Part shown: positions 34,301 to 46,300 of the stretch, one piece after another
How positions within the stretch are numbered: position 1 is the stretch's first letter
How the letters are laid out: each line of letters begins with the position of its first letter
Assembly (NCBI GenBank): GCA_029204225.1
Contig: CM055107.1
Span: 44,826,507-44,890,506, forward strand
Length of the DNA: 64,000 nt
DNA from: Diphasiastrum complanatum
Lineage: Eukaryota > Streptophyta > Lycopodiopsida > Lycopodiales > Lycopodiaceae
Direction: 5' to 3'
Position numbers and translations under genes: made by a program
The notes under the pieces: generated by a model
Database searches by the model: none
Seen by the model: only the letters and a program-made list of their open reading frames with translations
Told to the model about the DNA's origin: nothing

Positions 34301-37300
34301 AAAGAGCTTCTTGCTATTATCTATGCTCTTAAGAAGTGGCACCATTATCTTTATCGAGTTCCATTTGACATTACTACTAATCACCAGTCTTTACGTTATC
34401 TGTTTTCTCAACGTGACCTTAGTGATCATCAGTTTTGTTGGTTGCAGTTTTTACAGTCTTTTAATTTTTCTATATTGTATCGTCCTGGTCGTGCTAACGC
34501 TGCTGCTGATGCATTATCTCATCTTCCAGCTTTGTTGAATACACTCGTTTCTACTATTCCTACATGGTTTGATAATCTACCTGTCGTATACCTTACATGT
34601 TCTGATTTTCGTGCTCTTTGTATTCCTAGTTCCTTGGGTATCCGTTCCCAATTGTTGTCGGATGCTCATTCCTCCCCTGTTGGGGGTCACTTTGGTTTTC
34701 AGAAGTCTTATGCTCGTCTCAAAGACCATTTCTATTGGCCCTCTCTTCGACTGAGCTTGTTGTACTTATCCGTACCTGTCCTTTCTGTTTTCATAATAAG
34801 TACTCCCGTGCTAAGTCTGCTGGTTTGCTCCAGAGTTGGCCTATTCCTCATCGCCAGTGGCCTGATATATCTATGGACTTTATCCTTGGCCTGCCCCATA
34901 TCCAGTGTGGGCACGATTCGTGTATGGTGGTAGTTGACAGGTTCTCGAAACAGGCATATTTTATACCCATTCGCAGTACCATCACAGCAAAGCAGTGTGC
35001 ACGTTTGTTCCTATCAGAGATTTTCCGCCTGCATGGATTTCCTCGTACTATCCTTTTTGATTGGGATAGTAAGTTTACATCCATATTCTGGACAGAGCTT
35101 ATGCATATCTTGGATGTACAGCTTTTTATGGGTTTCGCTTATCATTCTAATTCTGATGGGAAGTCTGAGGTCCTTAACGAGATCCTTGAGGGGGGATGGT
35201 CGTCCTATTGAGGAGGCCACATGGGAGCCTATTGATGTCTTTTATTGTAATAGTTCCTAACACCACAGTAGGGCAAACACTAACTGATCCACCCAACCTT
35301 GCCTACTCCCTGATATAGAGTAAGCCCCTCCTAGCCCAGTGTGAGGACTGGTAGCATGCTACTGCCAAGTGTCGGACACGTGGCACTGACGTGGCCGACT
35401 GCACGTCGGGACCCAACTGGGGGCCCTATCCTGCTGACAGGGTCCCTAGGCTGTGTTAGGCCCGCCATGGCTATGGACCGTGCTGGGGCACACTACTCAC
35501 ACTGTCTTGCCCTGTTGGTCATGTACGCTGGACACGACCCTGACTGTGGTATCTGACTTATCTGTGTTCCCTAGGGTTCGGCACTGGTTACGAGCTCGTA
35601 ACACTCCCTCCCCCTTAAGAACCGTCTTGGTCCTCTAAGACAAAGTCTGGAAAAACCTTGCGAAGGACGCTGCCTCTTTCCCAAGTGGCATTCTCAACAG
35701 GCTGATCATTCCACTTAACCAGATATTCTCGGTATAGAGTATGACGAGTCTGCGTCTCTCTACTATCAAGAATCTCCTCTGGTTCATGTGGAGGTTGCTG
35801 AGGATCCAATGGGAGAACTAGAACACTATCCCCTACCAGATTGTCTGATCTGGTTAAGGCTTTTCGTAACTGACTTACATGAAAGACTGGAAAAACTTTA
35901 CTGCTGTGTGGGAGTTCTAGTTCATAGGTGACCTTGCCTAGTCTCCTACTGATGGTAAAGGGACCACAATACCTTGGAGACAACTTAGCACACACTCTTG
36001 ATTTGAGGGTTTTAGAGTCAACTGGGACTCTCAAGTAGACTTTCTCACCAGTGGAGAACTGCACATCCCGTCTGTGTGGATCTGCATAATGCCTGGCTCG
36101 ATCCTGGGACTGCCTAATGCTACGCTTAGCATGTTCTATCATTTGGTTTAGGTCCTCTAAAAAGTTTCTGGCTGCTTCAACTTTTTCTTGTTTAAACCCT
36201 ACAGTTGTGGGTGAGCGTGGCTGAAAACCGTACATCAGCATAAATGGGCTGTATCCCGTAGCTGAATGTTTGGTACTGTTATAAGCAAACTCTAATATCG
36301 AGAGATACTCCTCCCAATTAGTCTGCTTCTTGCTGACGTATGCACGAAGCATATCATCCAGCACTTGATTTACCCTTTCTGTTTGACCGTCCGTCTGAGG
36401 ATGGTCGGTGGTACTCATATTAAGTTTAGTATGGAGATGATGGAATACTGCCCTCCAAAAATTTCCAGTAAACTTACTGTCCCGGTCGCTGACTATGCCG
36501 GAAGGTAGACCGTACAATTTAAATAGCCCGTCTACAAACAACCTCGCTAACTCTGGAGCTCTAACGGTTGTATTGGTCGGAATGAAATGAGCCATTTTGG
36601 TCAGACGGTCAACTGTGACCCATATAGCGTCATTACCCTTTTGGGTTTTAGGCAGGCCTACTATACTATGGAGATACTCTCCCATTTACCAGCTGGTATT
36701 TCTAAGGGATGCAACAACCCTCCTGCCTTTAAACGCTCTGCTTTATTTACTTGACATATCTGGCAACTGGTTACATACTGGTGGACGTCTTTTTTCATAC
36801 TGGGCCAGAAAAATTGCCTACGAAGAAGCTCATAGGTCTTCTGTATGCCTGGGTGTCCCGCACTAGGATTGTCATGACATTCATATAGGACTTGCTGCCT
36901 ATAATCCTCTGAATTGGGGACACATACTCTATCTCTATAGAGCAAGTACTCATCCTGAATGGAATACTGTTTCCATTTGAATCCTTGAGTCCACTGACCC
37001 TCAACCACTGGGGTTTGCTTGGGTAATACAGGCTCAGAATCCTCAACGTCATCTGACGATGTATACTCGGACTCATCATCATCCTCAACGGAAGCTGCCG
37101 CATTCTTGGATGAACTGGCACCAGCCCCAGGAACTGGTTCTGGAGTCTGTAACTGTCTACTCTGGACTGAGTTCCAGATAGCAGAGAAGAATGCATCATG
37201 CTAGCATTTCCCCCTCAAGGACTCGAGTAACTCATTACGAATCTGGGTAAAACTCAGCTCGTTTATCATAGGCATTCTGCTAAGGGCATCTGCTACTGTA

Positions 37301-40300
37301 TTGAATTTTCCACGTCTATATCTGATAGACATGTCAAACTCTTGCATCAACTCTGCCCAACGAGCTTTCCGACCTCTAAGCTCAGGTTGATTGCAAAGGT
37401 ATCTGAGACTCTCATGGTCTGTCAGGACCTCAAAGTTGGCACCATACAAATAATGCCTCCAAGTCTTAAGGGCATGGACTATAGAAAAGAGTTCCTTTTC
37501 ATAGGCACTGTACCTAGTCTGAGCTGGCTCGAGTTTTTTACTCTCGAACGCAACTGGTCGTCCACCCTGAGTTAGTACAGCACCTACTGCAAAGTCGCCA
37601 GCATCTGTTTCGACCACAAATGGCTGATTGGGGTCGACGACTTTTAAAACTGGTGCTGTAGCTAAGGCTGTTTTGAGAGCATCAAAGCTCTCCTGCTGTG
37701 CGGACTCCCAAATGAACTCCTTTCCCTTCCCCTTAAGGAGATTTGTCATAGGAACTGCTATCTGAGCATATTCCTTGACAAATCGTCTGTAATATCCCGC
37801 CAGACCAAGAAAGATCTGAAGTTCCAAGATATTCTGAGGTCTCAGCCAACTGAGTATGGCTTTAACCTTATTTGGGTCCATCTTAATCCCATCTGAAGAG
37901 ATAATGTGACCCAAATATGCTACTTCTTCAACGAAGAATTCACACTTGGATTGTTAAGCATAGAGCTTATGCTTTCTAAGCAGTCGAAACACCTTTCTGA
38001 GATGTTTTAGATGCTCCTTCCTCGTTTTGCTGTAGACGAGGATGTCATCTAAAAATACGACTACAAACTTACCCAAGTATGGTCTGAGGACACTGTTCAT
38101 CAAGGTCATAAAGGTAGCTGGAGCATTTGTGAGCCCAAATGGCATCACCTTAAACTCATAATGACCGTGACGAGTCCTAAAAGCTGTTTTCGAGACATCT
38201 TCCGATTTTATACGGACTTGATGATATCCCGATCTGAGGTCTATTTTGCTGAAAAACTTAGCCCCGTCGAGTTGATCAAACAACTCGTCTGCCCGAGGCA
38301 TAGGGTATTTATTCTTAATTGTGACTTTATTGAGGGCTCTGTAATCTACGCAAAGACGCATAGACCCCTCCTTCTTTTTCACCAATAGGACTGGTGAGGC
38401 CCATGGTGAACTACTGGTCTGAATTTGGCCTTTCCCAAGATAGTCTGTTAACTGCCTAGTTATTTCTTCATCCTCTGTTCGGCTGACCCGATACGGAGGT
38501 TTAGAAACAGGTGCTGTACCTGGTACTAGGTTTATTACATGATCTACCTCTCTGCTAGGTGGTAAACCATGTGGCAAATCTTCAGGAAAAACATCTTTAA
38601 ATTTAGACAATAAAGTTTCTAATTTACTGATTTTCTGCTGAATAGAACTGGAAATAGAAACTTCAGGAATAAACTGAAAGTCACATAAGAATACCTGATG
38701 GTCTTCGTCTCCGATTAGCTGACAGAGTTCTGAACTGCAGACCATAGGGCTATTGGGGACATCATGCTCCCCATGCAACTGGATCTCTCGGCCTTTATAC
38801 TGAAAGCTGAGGGTGTTCTCCTGATAGTTTCTGTGGAGGGAAGGTCCTAAACTGTAGAGCCAATCTCTCCCGAGAACAATGTCTGTTCGATCCAGGTGCA
38901 TTATCTGAAAGTTTATTTGATCTTGGTACCCCTGAATACCAAGATTTAACTTACTTACCATAGTTTCCCATATTTTTTTATCTTCACCCTTAGCTAATGA
39001 AACTATGTACCTATGCTGACTAGGTACTTCTGGTAGTTTAAGCTTTTTAACCAGGGTGTGGTTGATGAAATTATGGGTTGCCCCATCATCAACCATGACT
39101 CTTACTGGCTGGTTACCAACTTTCCCATGCATACGTACTAGGTCATGCGGCCCAAAGCTGAAGGGTCTCGCTAGCATTGCAGAGGTCAGCTGGCAACAGT
39201 GTTCATGATCTTCATGATACACTTTGATCTCGGAAGCTGCCGAGTCACTGGGGAAACATACAGTCTGAACAAGATGAACTTGTTTTTTATCTTTCTTATC
39301 TTTTTTAGTGAAAGGCCCCTTGGGACACTGTCTGACTGTGTGTCCCTTGCCCATGCACACAAAGCACAAACGTTCTTGTTTGGCTTTCTCAAAATCATCT
39401 GGTTTTAAGGGCTGTATGAGTGAAGGGGGTTTCTGAGGAGCTTCACCTTTAAATTTATCTTGGTCCTTTCTTTTTAAAAATTTCTTTTTAAATTGAAAGT
39501 CTTTTTGAGGAGGCTGCTCAGAAAGTGGCTGCTGTCTCGCCCTCTTCCTACCCACTGAATCATCATAGATTTGAGCATATCTGAGAGCTTGCTCAAGGGT
39601 AGTAGGGGAGTTTCTCTGGACCCCTACTTTATATTCATCTTTGAGGCCACGGACAAATCCCCTGATTTTCTGATAGTCATCCATATTTTTAATCTTTAAA
39701 ATTGCTTCTCGATACTGCGAGATATATTGGATAAGGGATTTGTCCATTACTGTTCTTCCCAGGCTTCCCAGGCTCTATCCGGTTCATTTTCTGGTAGAAA
39801 TTCTCTTAGGAAAGCTTCTTCAAAAGCTTTCCATGACCGGGGAGTCTGCCCAGTCTCCTGGAGATTTAACCACCACTTATAGGCCATAGGCCCTAAGGAA
39901 AGACTGGCCTCAATTGCTTGCAAATGGTCAGAGGTCTGTTTAAGAGCATGAATGTTCTTCCATTTGCTGAGGAAGGTTTGTAGAATGTCTGCATTTCTAT
40001 CCTTCTCTTCCCCATTAAAAGTAGGAGGTTTTAAATCTTTAAAAACACTGGGGTGAGACCGTAAAGTCTCACTCGAAACTGATGGAGATGGAGAAGGGGA
40101 TAACTGAGAAGTGGAGGGAAGGCTTCCTTTCGCGGAACTCAAAATCAAGCTTTTGAGTTCAGCGAACGAGTTGTCCACACTAGACTTGAAATTGGCTAAT
40201 GCCAACTTCAGTTCATCCACTTCTGTAACCAATTGGAGAAACTGCTCCTTGGTAACCAGTTCGTCGAGTTCTTCGGCGAACTGTTCCTGTTCTTCCACTT

Positions 40301-43300
40301 CCATGGGTTCCTTCCCTTTTCTGTAAGCCAAGGCTTCTGTTTCAAGTTCGTCGAAGCCTCTCTCCGGGGGTTGATCAGGTCCCTGAGGAATGGTCATCTT
40401 CGGAACTGAAAGAGAGCTACCTTAACCTCTGAAGGAAAATAAAGTCTAAAAGACTAATTTACAACTGTACAAGGGAAAGGAAAGATGACTTGGCTGTTTC
40501 TGAGGACTGTACTTCCAAAGAAAGAATGAAGAGGAACCCTCTCAGCTCTTTTACCCAAGATTTCAGACCTGCTGTCCCGGAAAATGCCAGTTTGAAGCTT
40601 CAAAACGGTGCCAAATTTCCCGGTTCTTGAGTTGAGTAGTTGACTGACCTGATTTCAGGTGTGGGGCTCCAACAAACCGAGTTAAAACCGGAAATTTACA
40701 AAAAGAAATCCGGAATTTTTTGTGTCTCTGCCCTCGCTGGCTGGACAGCCACCTGTTTGGCCTAATTTTCTGAAATTCAAGGCCCAAAACTTGCTTGAAT
40801 CTCTGATCTGACTTCAAGTAGTAGGTCGTTGGTCTGTAGCAATCTAGTTTGAAGCTTCAAACTACTGAAAAATCTCAGAAATCAGCGATGAAAATCCAAT
40901 TTTTCAACTCCCTGTCCAGCGCTGATCCTGCCACTCTATTTTTTATTAGACTTGCTCTAATCTACTCAGAACTTGCTACAATTTTCAGATCTGAGGGCTA
41001 GCTCTACAGCGATGGATCTGCCCATCTTTTTCCCTTGAATTTCCGCTCAGATGATTCAGAATTCCACTGAAATTGCCTTGTCAGATAGCTGTCTCTACAG
41101 CGATGGATCTGTCTCAGAAATCTAATTCATATTCCAACTGAAAGGAAGATGATTTAATGGAGATTTTCACAGTGGAAAGCTACTCCTCCAGCGCTGGATC
41201 TGTCTCTCCTATTTACCAAAGTTTTAAGAGATTCTGAGCACTCTCTCTACTTTCTCCCTGCTGCTCCTTAACTCCCAAAGATGGAGATGGCTCTGATACC
41301 AGTGTAATAGTTCCTAACACCACAGTAGGGCAAACACTAACTGATCCACCCAACCTTGCCTACTCCCTGATATAGAGTAAGCCCCTCCTAGCCCAGTGTG
41401 AGGACTGGTAGCATGCTACTGCCAAGTGTCAGCCACGTGGCACTAACGTGGCCGACTGCACGTCGGGACCCAACTGGGGGCCCTATCCTGCTGACAGGGT
41501 CCCTAGGCTGTGTTAGGCCCACCATGGCTATGGACCGTAACATTTATCATACACCATCACTTGCAGATCAGGCTCGTGCTCTTGCTGCACTTGTTGATTC
41601 CTCTACATCAGATGTTGTTCTAGTTGTTGATGCACCAGGGCTTGCTGCTGTTCGATCCAGTTTCTTTTCGGCATCTAGGTCTTTTTTTTTTTGTGTCGGG
41701 GAGAGTTATGGACTCGGCTCATTACATTCGCCGCATCCATTTACATTTACTTTACTTTATGCATAAGCAGGCCTTGGGCCCTTTTTATTCATTAGTGACA
41801 CTCGTATGTCTAAAGTTGAACGTGATGAGGTTCAACTCCAGAGTGTTCCTAGCCATAGTCCCTTTGGTGCTCCTGTCCTCCTTGTTGCCAAAAAAGATGG
41901 AACCAAACGCCTACAACTCAAAATGGATCAAATTGAGCAAGCTGTGGCTCATAGATTTGATCTTAGTTCAATCTGTGTGAATTCTTCTCTATGCCTTTCA
42001 GATGAATCAAGGATAGGAATATGTCTACTTGCTGGCCACTATAGTTAAAAGCGTTAAATCTGGAAAAATCAGAACCAGATTGACTTGTAATTGCTTCTGT
42101 TAATAGAGCCTATGCAATAGATGACTTATGCCTTTGATTTCACCTAAATCTGACAATACATGAAAGAGAAATGTATGTATCAGAACCAGCGCCCTCCCAG
42201 AAATGGTTGATTGTTGTCCTGGATTTGCATTGACTATCGTGCCTTAAACAAGCTGACTATCTGTAATCAGTATCCTACACCTCACATGGATGACCTTTTT
42301 TATCAGCTTGGCACTTCTTCCATCTTTTCCAAAATTGACCTACGTTCTGGATACTACCAAATTAGGATGCGTCCTTCTGATGAGCATTAAACTGCATTTC
42401 GTACTCATTTAGGTTTGTATGAGTTTTGTGTTCTTCCATTTGGTGTTCAGAATGGTCCACCCACATTTCAGAATGCTATGAATAATATTTTACGTCCTCT
42501 TCTAGGTGTTTGTGTATTAGCTTATTTTGATGACATTCTTGTTTTTAGTACTTCTTTGTCTGATCATGTGAAACATCTATAATCTGTGATTGAATTACTT
42601 GTTAAGCATCAAATGTAGGCCAAATTGTCCAAATGTTCTTTTGTCGTGGCTGAAATCGAAGTTTTGGGTTTTCTTATTTGTGGTGGATGTATTCGTCTTG
42701 ATCCTCGAAATATTCAAGCTATTGAGTATTGGCCTGTCCCAACCGATGTTCATTCTGTTCGTATGTTTTTAGGTATGGCTACCCATCTGCGTCGTCATGT
42801 TAAGTATTTTGCCACTATGGCTGCTCCGCTTCATTCGTTACTAAAGAAGTCTCATACCTTTGTTTGGACTTCTAAGTGTCAAACTGCTTTTGATGCTTTA
42901 CGTCATGCCATTGTTTCTGCTGCTGTTATGTGTCTCCCCCAGTTTGATCAACGTTTTATTGTTGAGACTCATGCTAGTGTTGTTGGTGTAGGCGCTCTTC
43001 TTCATGAGTCTGAGTGTGTTATTGCTTATGAGTCTTCAGTGACTGGGTGAATAATTTTGAGAATTATTTTTTAACTTATTCATGTTCAGATGTTATGAAA
43101 ATCAAGATGGCTTCTTTGTGGTTAGATGGCCATGCAAAAGTTTGGTTTTCCAACTATCGTCGCACTCGTCCTACTCTATTATGGGGCTTATTTTTAGAAG
43201 ATCTTCTATTTGCTACCACTCTTTCAGTGTTACCTTCTGCATGTGAGGTTGAGTCTTCACATAGTCCTGAGATAGTGATAGAGTCACAATGTCCTATTGT

Positions 43301-46300
43301 CGAGACATATAGTCCTATTGTCGTGTCACATAGTACTATCGTCGAGTCACATAGTTCTATTGAGATTGAGTCACACATATCGATACCTTTTGAGTCTTCT
43401 TGTATAGTGATTGACTCTCAGATTGAGAGGGATACACATAGCGAGTTAGAGTCACCTTTACAGGTTGATGCTGAGTACCTTGGTGTTGCTCTAGCTTTAC
43501 AAGTTGATGTTGCTCCAGATCTACAGGGTGTTGTTGAGTGCCTTGCACCTATATGCCTTGATTCATAGATACCGTGTTCAGTAGTCATTCCTGGTTTCAT
43601 TGATACGAATGCCGCATACCTTGATGGTGTTTCTACTATTGCTCCTACGCATACTTCAGATATCCCTCCTGGTTCGGTTGGTGCCATACTTGGTTTCCAT
43701 GATTATGCCTATGACTCTTTATCTGTTCCTTGGATTGTTGCTCGTTGTCAAGCTTGGCATCTCCTAATAGCTTGGGTTATTGCCTCCGTCCCAGCTATTG
43801 TTTGTCAGGATGATTTTCAGGTTCCCTGGCAGTTTTGGTTGCTCCATATCACTTGGTCTCCGATGCTATTACTACGTTGCCACTTTTTTCTGGTGTTTCT
43901 AGACCATCGGAGTACCTTAAGAAAGTTTCTTCTCCTTTCTTGGTTATTTTTTGGGGATGTTGCCGCCATGCGCTTCAATGTTGCTCACATATGCTTTGAT
44001 ACTCATTACCAACTACAAGTGGATATTGCTTTGACACTTGCTATTAATGATGCGGATCATGTTTCTTGTTCTTGCTTTTCGTATATTAGTTGAGCTTGCT
44101 ATTCCTCATTCCAGTGCATTTCTTCTTTCAGTTATTCCAGTGGCTTCAATTGCTGCTCTTCCTTATGCTAGTTCCATGGTTGTGGTCTCCCTACCCTTCG
44201 TATGTGGTTTTCATGTTCTTTTATTCCTCACTTGTGTGCGTGCACTTTGGGATTGCACTTGTGGCTAGTTCCGATTTTCGATCCCGTTTTGCTGCATCCT
44301 ATGATGGCTTGGTATGTCCATATGAGGTCCTTCTAGAGAGTATTTCGGCTACAATTTCTCCGTTGGGGCCTCTACTAGTTTTAGATTTGCTGCTACTGCT
44401 CTCATGCATCATGTCCTTTTAGATGATGTGTTGCTTTCCTGCACCATATGGATTTCTTGGCATGACGATCTGCTCACAATATGCGCCTTCAGGGTACCAT
44501 GTGACATTGCTACTTCTCATTCATGGGCCTTATGGATACCTTGGGCTTTTGACTATGTTGGTGCACATTTCTCCATTCTAGCTATCCTTTTTCGGGAAGA
44601 TGTCTTTATGCTTCATGTTTCCTGGCATATCGCTTGGTCTTCCATGATATTGCAGCGTGACTATTGTTCTGTTTATGTTCCTACTCCTTGGTGTTGCTAT
44701 CCTTTCTTGGGGCACCTATATCGTTGAGTTTGCACATATGGTTGATGGTTCCATTTGCAATTTGAATCAACATTTGTGTTTTGCATATTACAGTTATAAC
44801 AATTCGGCTAGTACCAGCACAGGTGTGTCTCCATTTTTGCTCGCTAATGGATATTCTCTGCTATTACCAGGTATTCCAACCCCTCCTAATGATGTTCATG
44901 TTACTTTATCTTCTTTTCTTACTAACTCTCGTGATTCTATTGTGCAAGCACAACAACATTTGGCAATAGCTCAACATCATTATATGTCCTTTTTAGATTT
45001 TGTAGAGGGCCAATCTGTTTATGTTTGTTTATCTTTTGCACGTCATAAGTTTGTTCTCTTATTGAGAACTTGTCTGCACATTATTATGGTCCCTTTCAAA
45101 TTGTGGAAAAACTAAAGCCTGTCACTTACCATTTACAGTTACCACATGTTAATCTACTTCGTTTGTCTCTTTTTCCTAGTGAACCCTGTGATCCTTTCTT
45201 TCCTACTGATTTTGAACTTTTTCCATTTTTCCCTGCTGCTATTTTACAGGCTCGGGTCGTAAACGTTCTCGTCGTCGTCTTGTCCAGTTTTTGGTCCAAT
45301 GGGAGGGTCGTCCAATTGATGAAGTTACATGGGAGTCTTTCGATGTTTTTGCCCACTCACCTTTATTGCAGGAACAGGCTCTCATACATTATAGTCCATC
45401 CTTCTCTATTTTTGACAGTATTCTTGGACACACAACTAGTCATATTACATGTGATAGGCCTAGAAACTCCATTTACATGGTTTTTAATGCTTGAATGCAA
45501 GTTCTATACTCACAGTATTATTAGTAAATAAAGTGACCATCAGCAAGATTATGGAAGATTTTCTTCATATTTCGCATCAAAAAATGGAAATGAGCCCCTC
45601 GGAAAAGAGCCCCTGCTACCACTGTTCGCACACAACTAATCAATGGGAAAGTCGTCACAGAAAATCCTTTAGAAATAATCAAGATATTATGACAAATAGT
45701 AATAGACTAAATCAATCATGTGCATGGCATTGGCAGGCATCAGAATAGCCTTCTAAATGCTCAGTAATAACTTGTGAAGCTCACAAACAAGCGCGTAGAT
45801 AACCCACCTGGCATTATAGATGATTAGATAGCATTGACGGTATCCAATGTTTCCTGGGGGACTTGAATTGATGACATTTAACTTATAATAGAAAATAAAG
45901 CTTAGATCATCAAGTGACATTTTGCTCAACTAATGACAAAGATGGTACTTCTTACCAACTATAGCTCTGTATAGGCACTGCTGTATCAAAATTCTATGGG
46001 AAAAATCAGAAAAGACCACAGAAGCAACAGTGATGTAACATACCCAAACAACAAATGCACCCTTTTCTCGTGCCACTTCAACTGCTTTTTGTACTGCAGG
46101 GACAATATCTGCACCTCCAGCAACACACACTGGACCTCCAGGAAGTATAAAATCATTCTGAGACAATATGTCAAGGCAGAATACCATCAGCTGCTTTTGC
46201 TAGACGAAAAACTGAAGGAGGTGAAAAGATATGGAGAAAAGTTCATTTATTTGATGAGTAGGTGATAGATCACCTTTACTATTTAATTACAACATGTAGC

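Larger units (their letters stand above)
35246..41542 (-). mobile_element. Gypsy-B, near full length, nested in Gypsy-A
   Basis: Complete order on the minus strand: 5' LTR (41542-41303), primer site, leader, gag, protease, RT, RNase H, integrase, chromodomain, purine tract, 3' LTR (35603-35246). Flanked by the target duplication TTTAT (35241-35245 and 41543-41547). Coding is broken by a gag/pol frame change, two in-frame stops and one frameshift, so it looks like a recent but dead copy. A chromodomain in integrase marks it as a chromovirus. Confidence 0.92.
29871..41803 (+). mobile_element. Gypsy-A chromovirus-type element with two nested Gypsy-B copies
   Basis: 5' LTR, primer site and leader (29871-30895); Gypsy-B remnant (30896-32669); protease to integrase (32670-35240); full Gypsy-B (35246-41542); chromodomain tail, purine tract and truncated 3' LTR (41548-41803). 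The chromodomain reading [12 protein letters not shown] is split exactly by the second insertion. Gag has been lost with the first insertion. Confidence 0.85.
41804..45400 (+). mobile_element. Gypsy-D (Gypsy-A relative), chimeric remnant
   Basis: RT start (41804-41910), a 315-bp foreign insert (41911-42225), RT and RNase H start (42226-43036), a gag-derived and unidentified block (43040-44740), and integrase C-terminal part with chromodomain (44740-45400). No LTRs. It diverges from Gypsy-A in sequence, so it is a separate subfamily. Confidence 0.8.
21555..46043 (-). other. Host gene intron 2 (24.5 kb, nested transposons)
   Basis: The intron has donor GTATGT and an acceptor ending GTACTTCACAG. 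It contains a Copia gag scrap, two hAT sequences, a Gypsy-A with nested Gypsy-B insertions, and a chimeric Gypsy. The two flanking exons are in phase 0 and join WV-LREHH without losing a residue. Confidence 0.9.

Noticed and set aside
45930-46187. Exon 2 read as a stand-alone 85-codon gene
   Set aside because: The ORF reads through both splice sites; only 46044-46157 matches the family.
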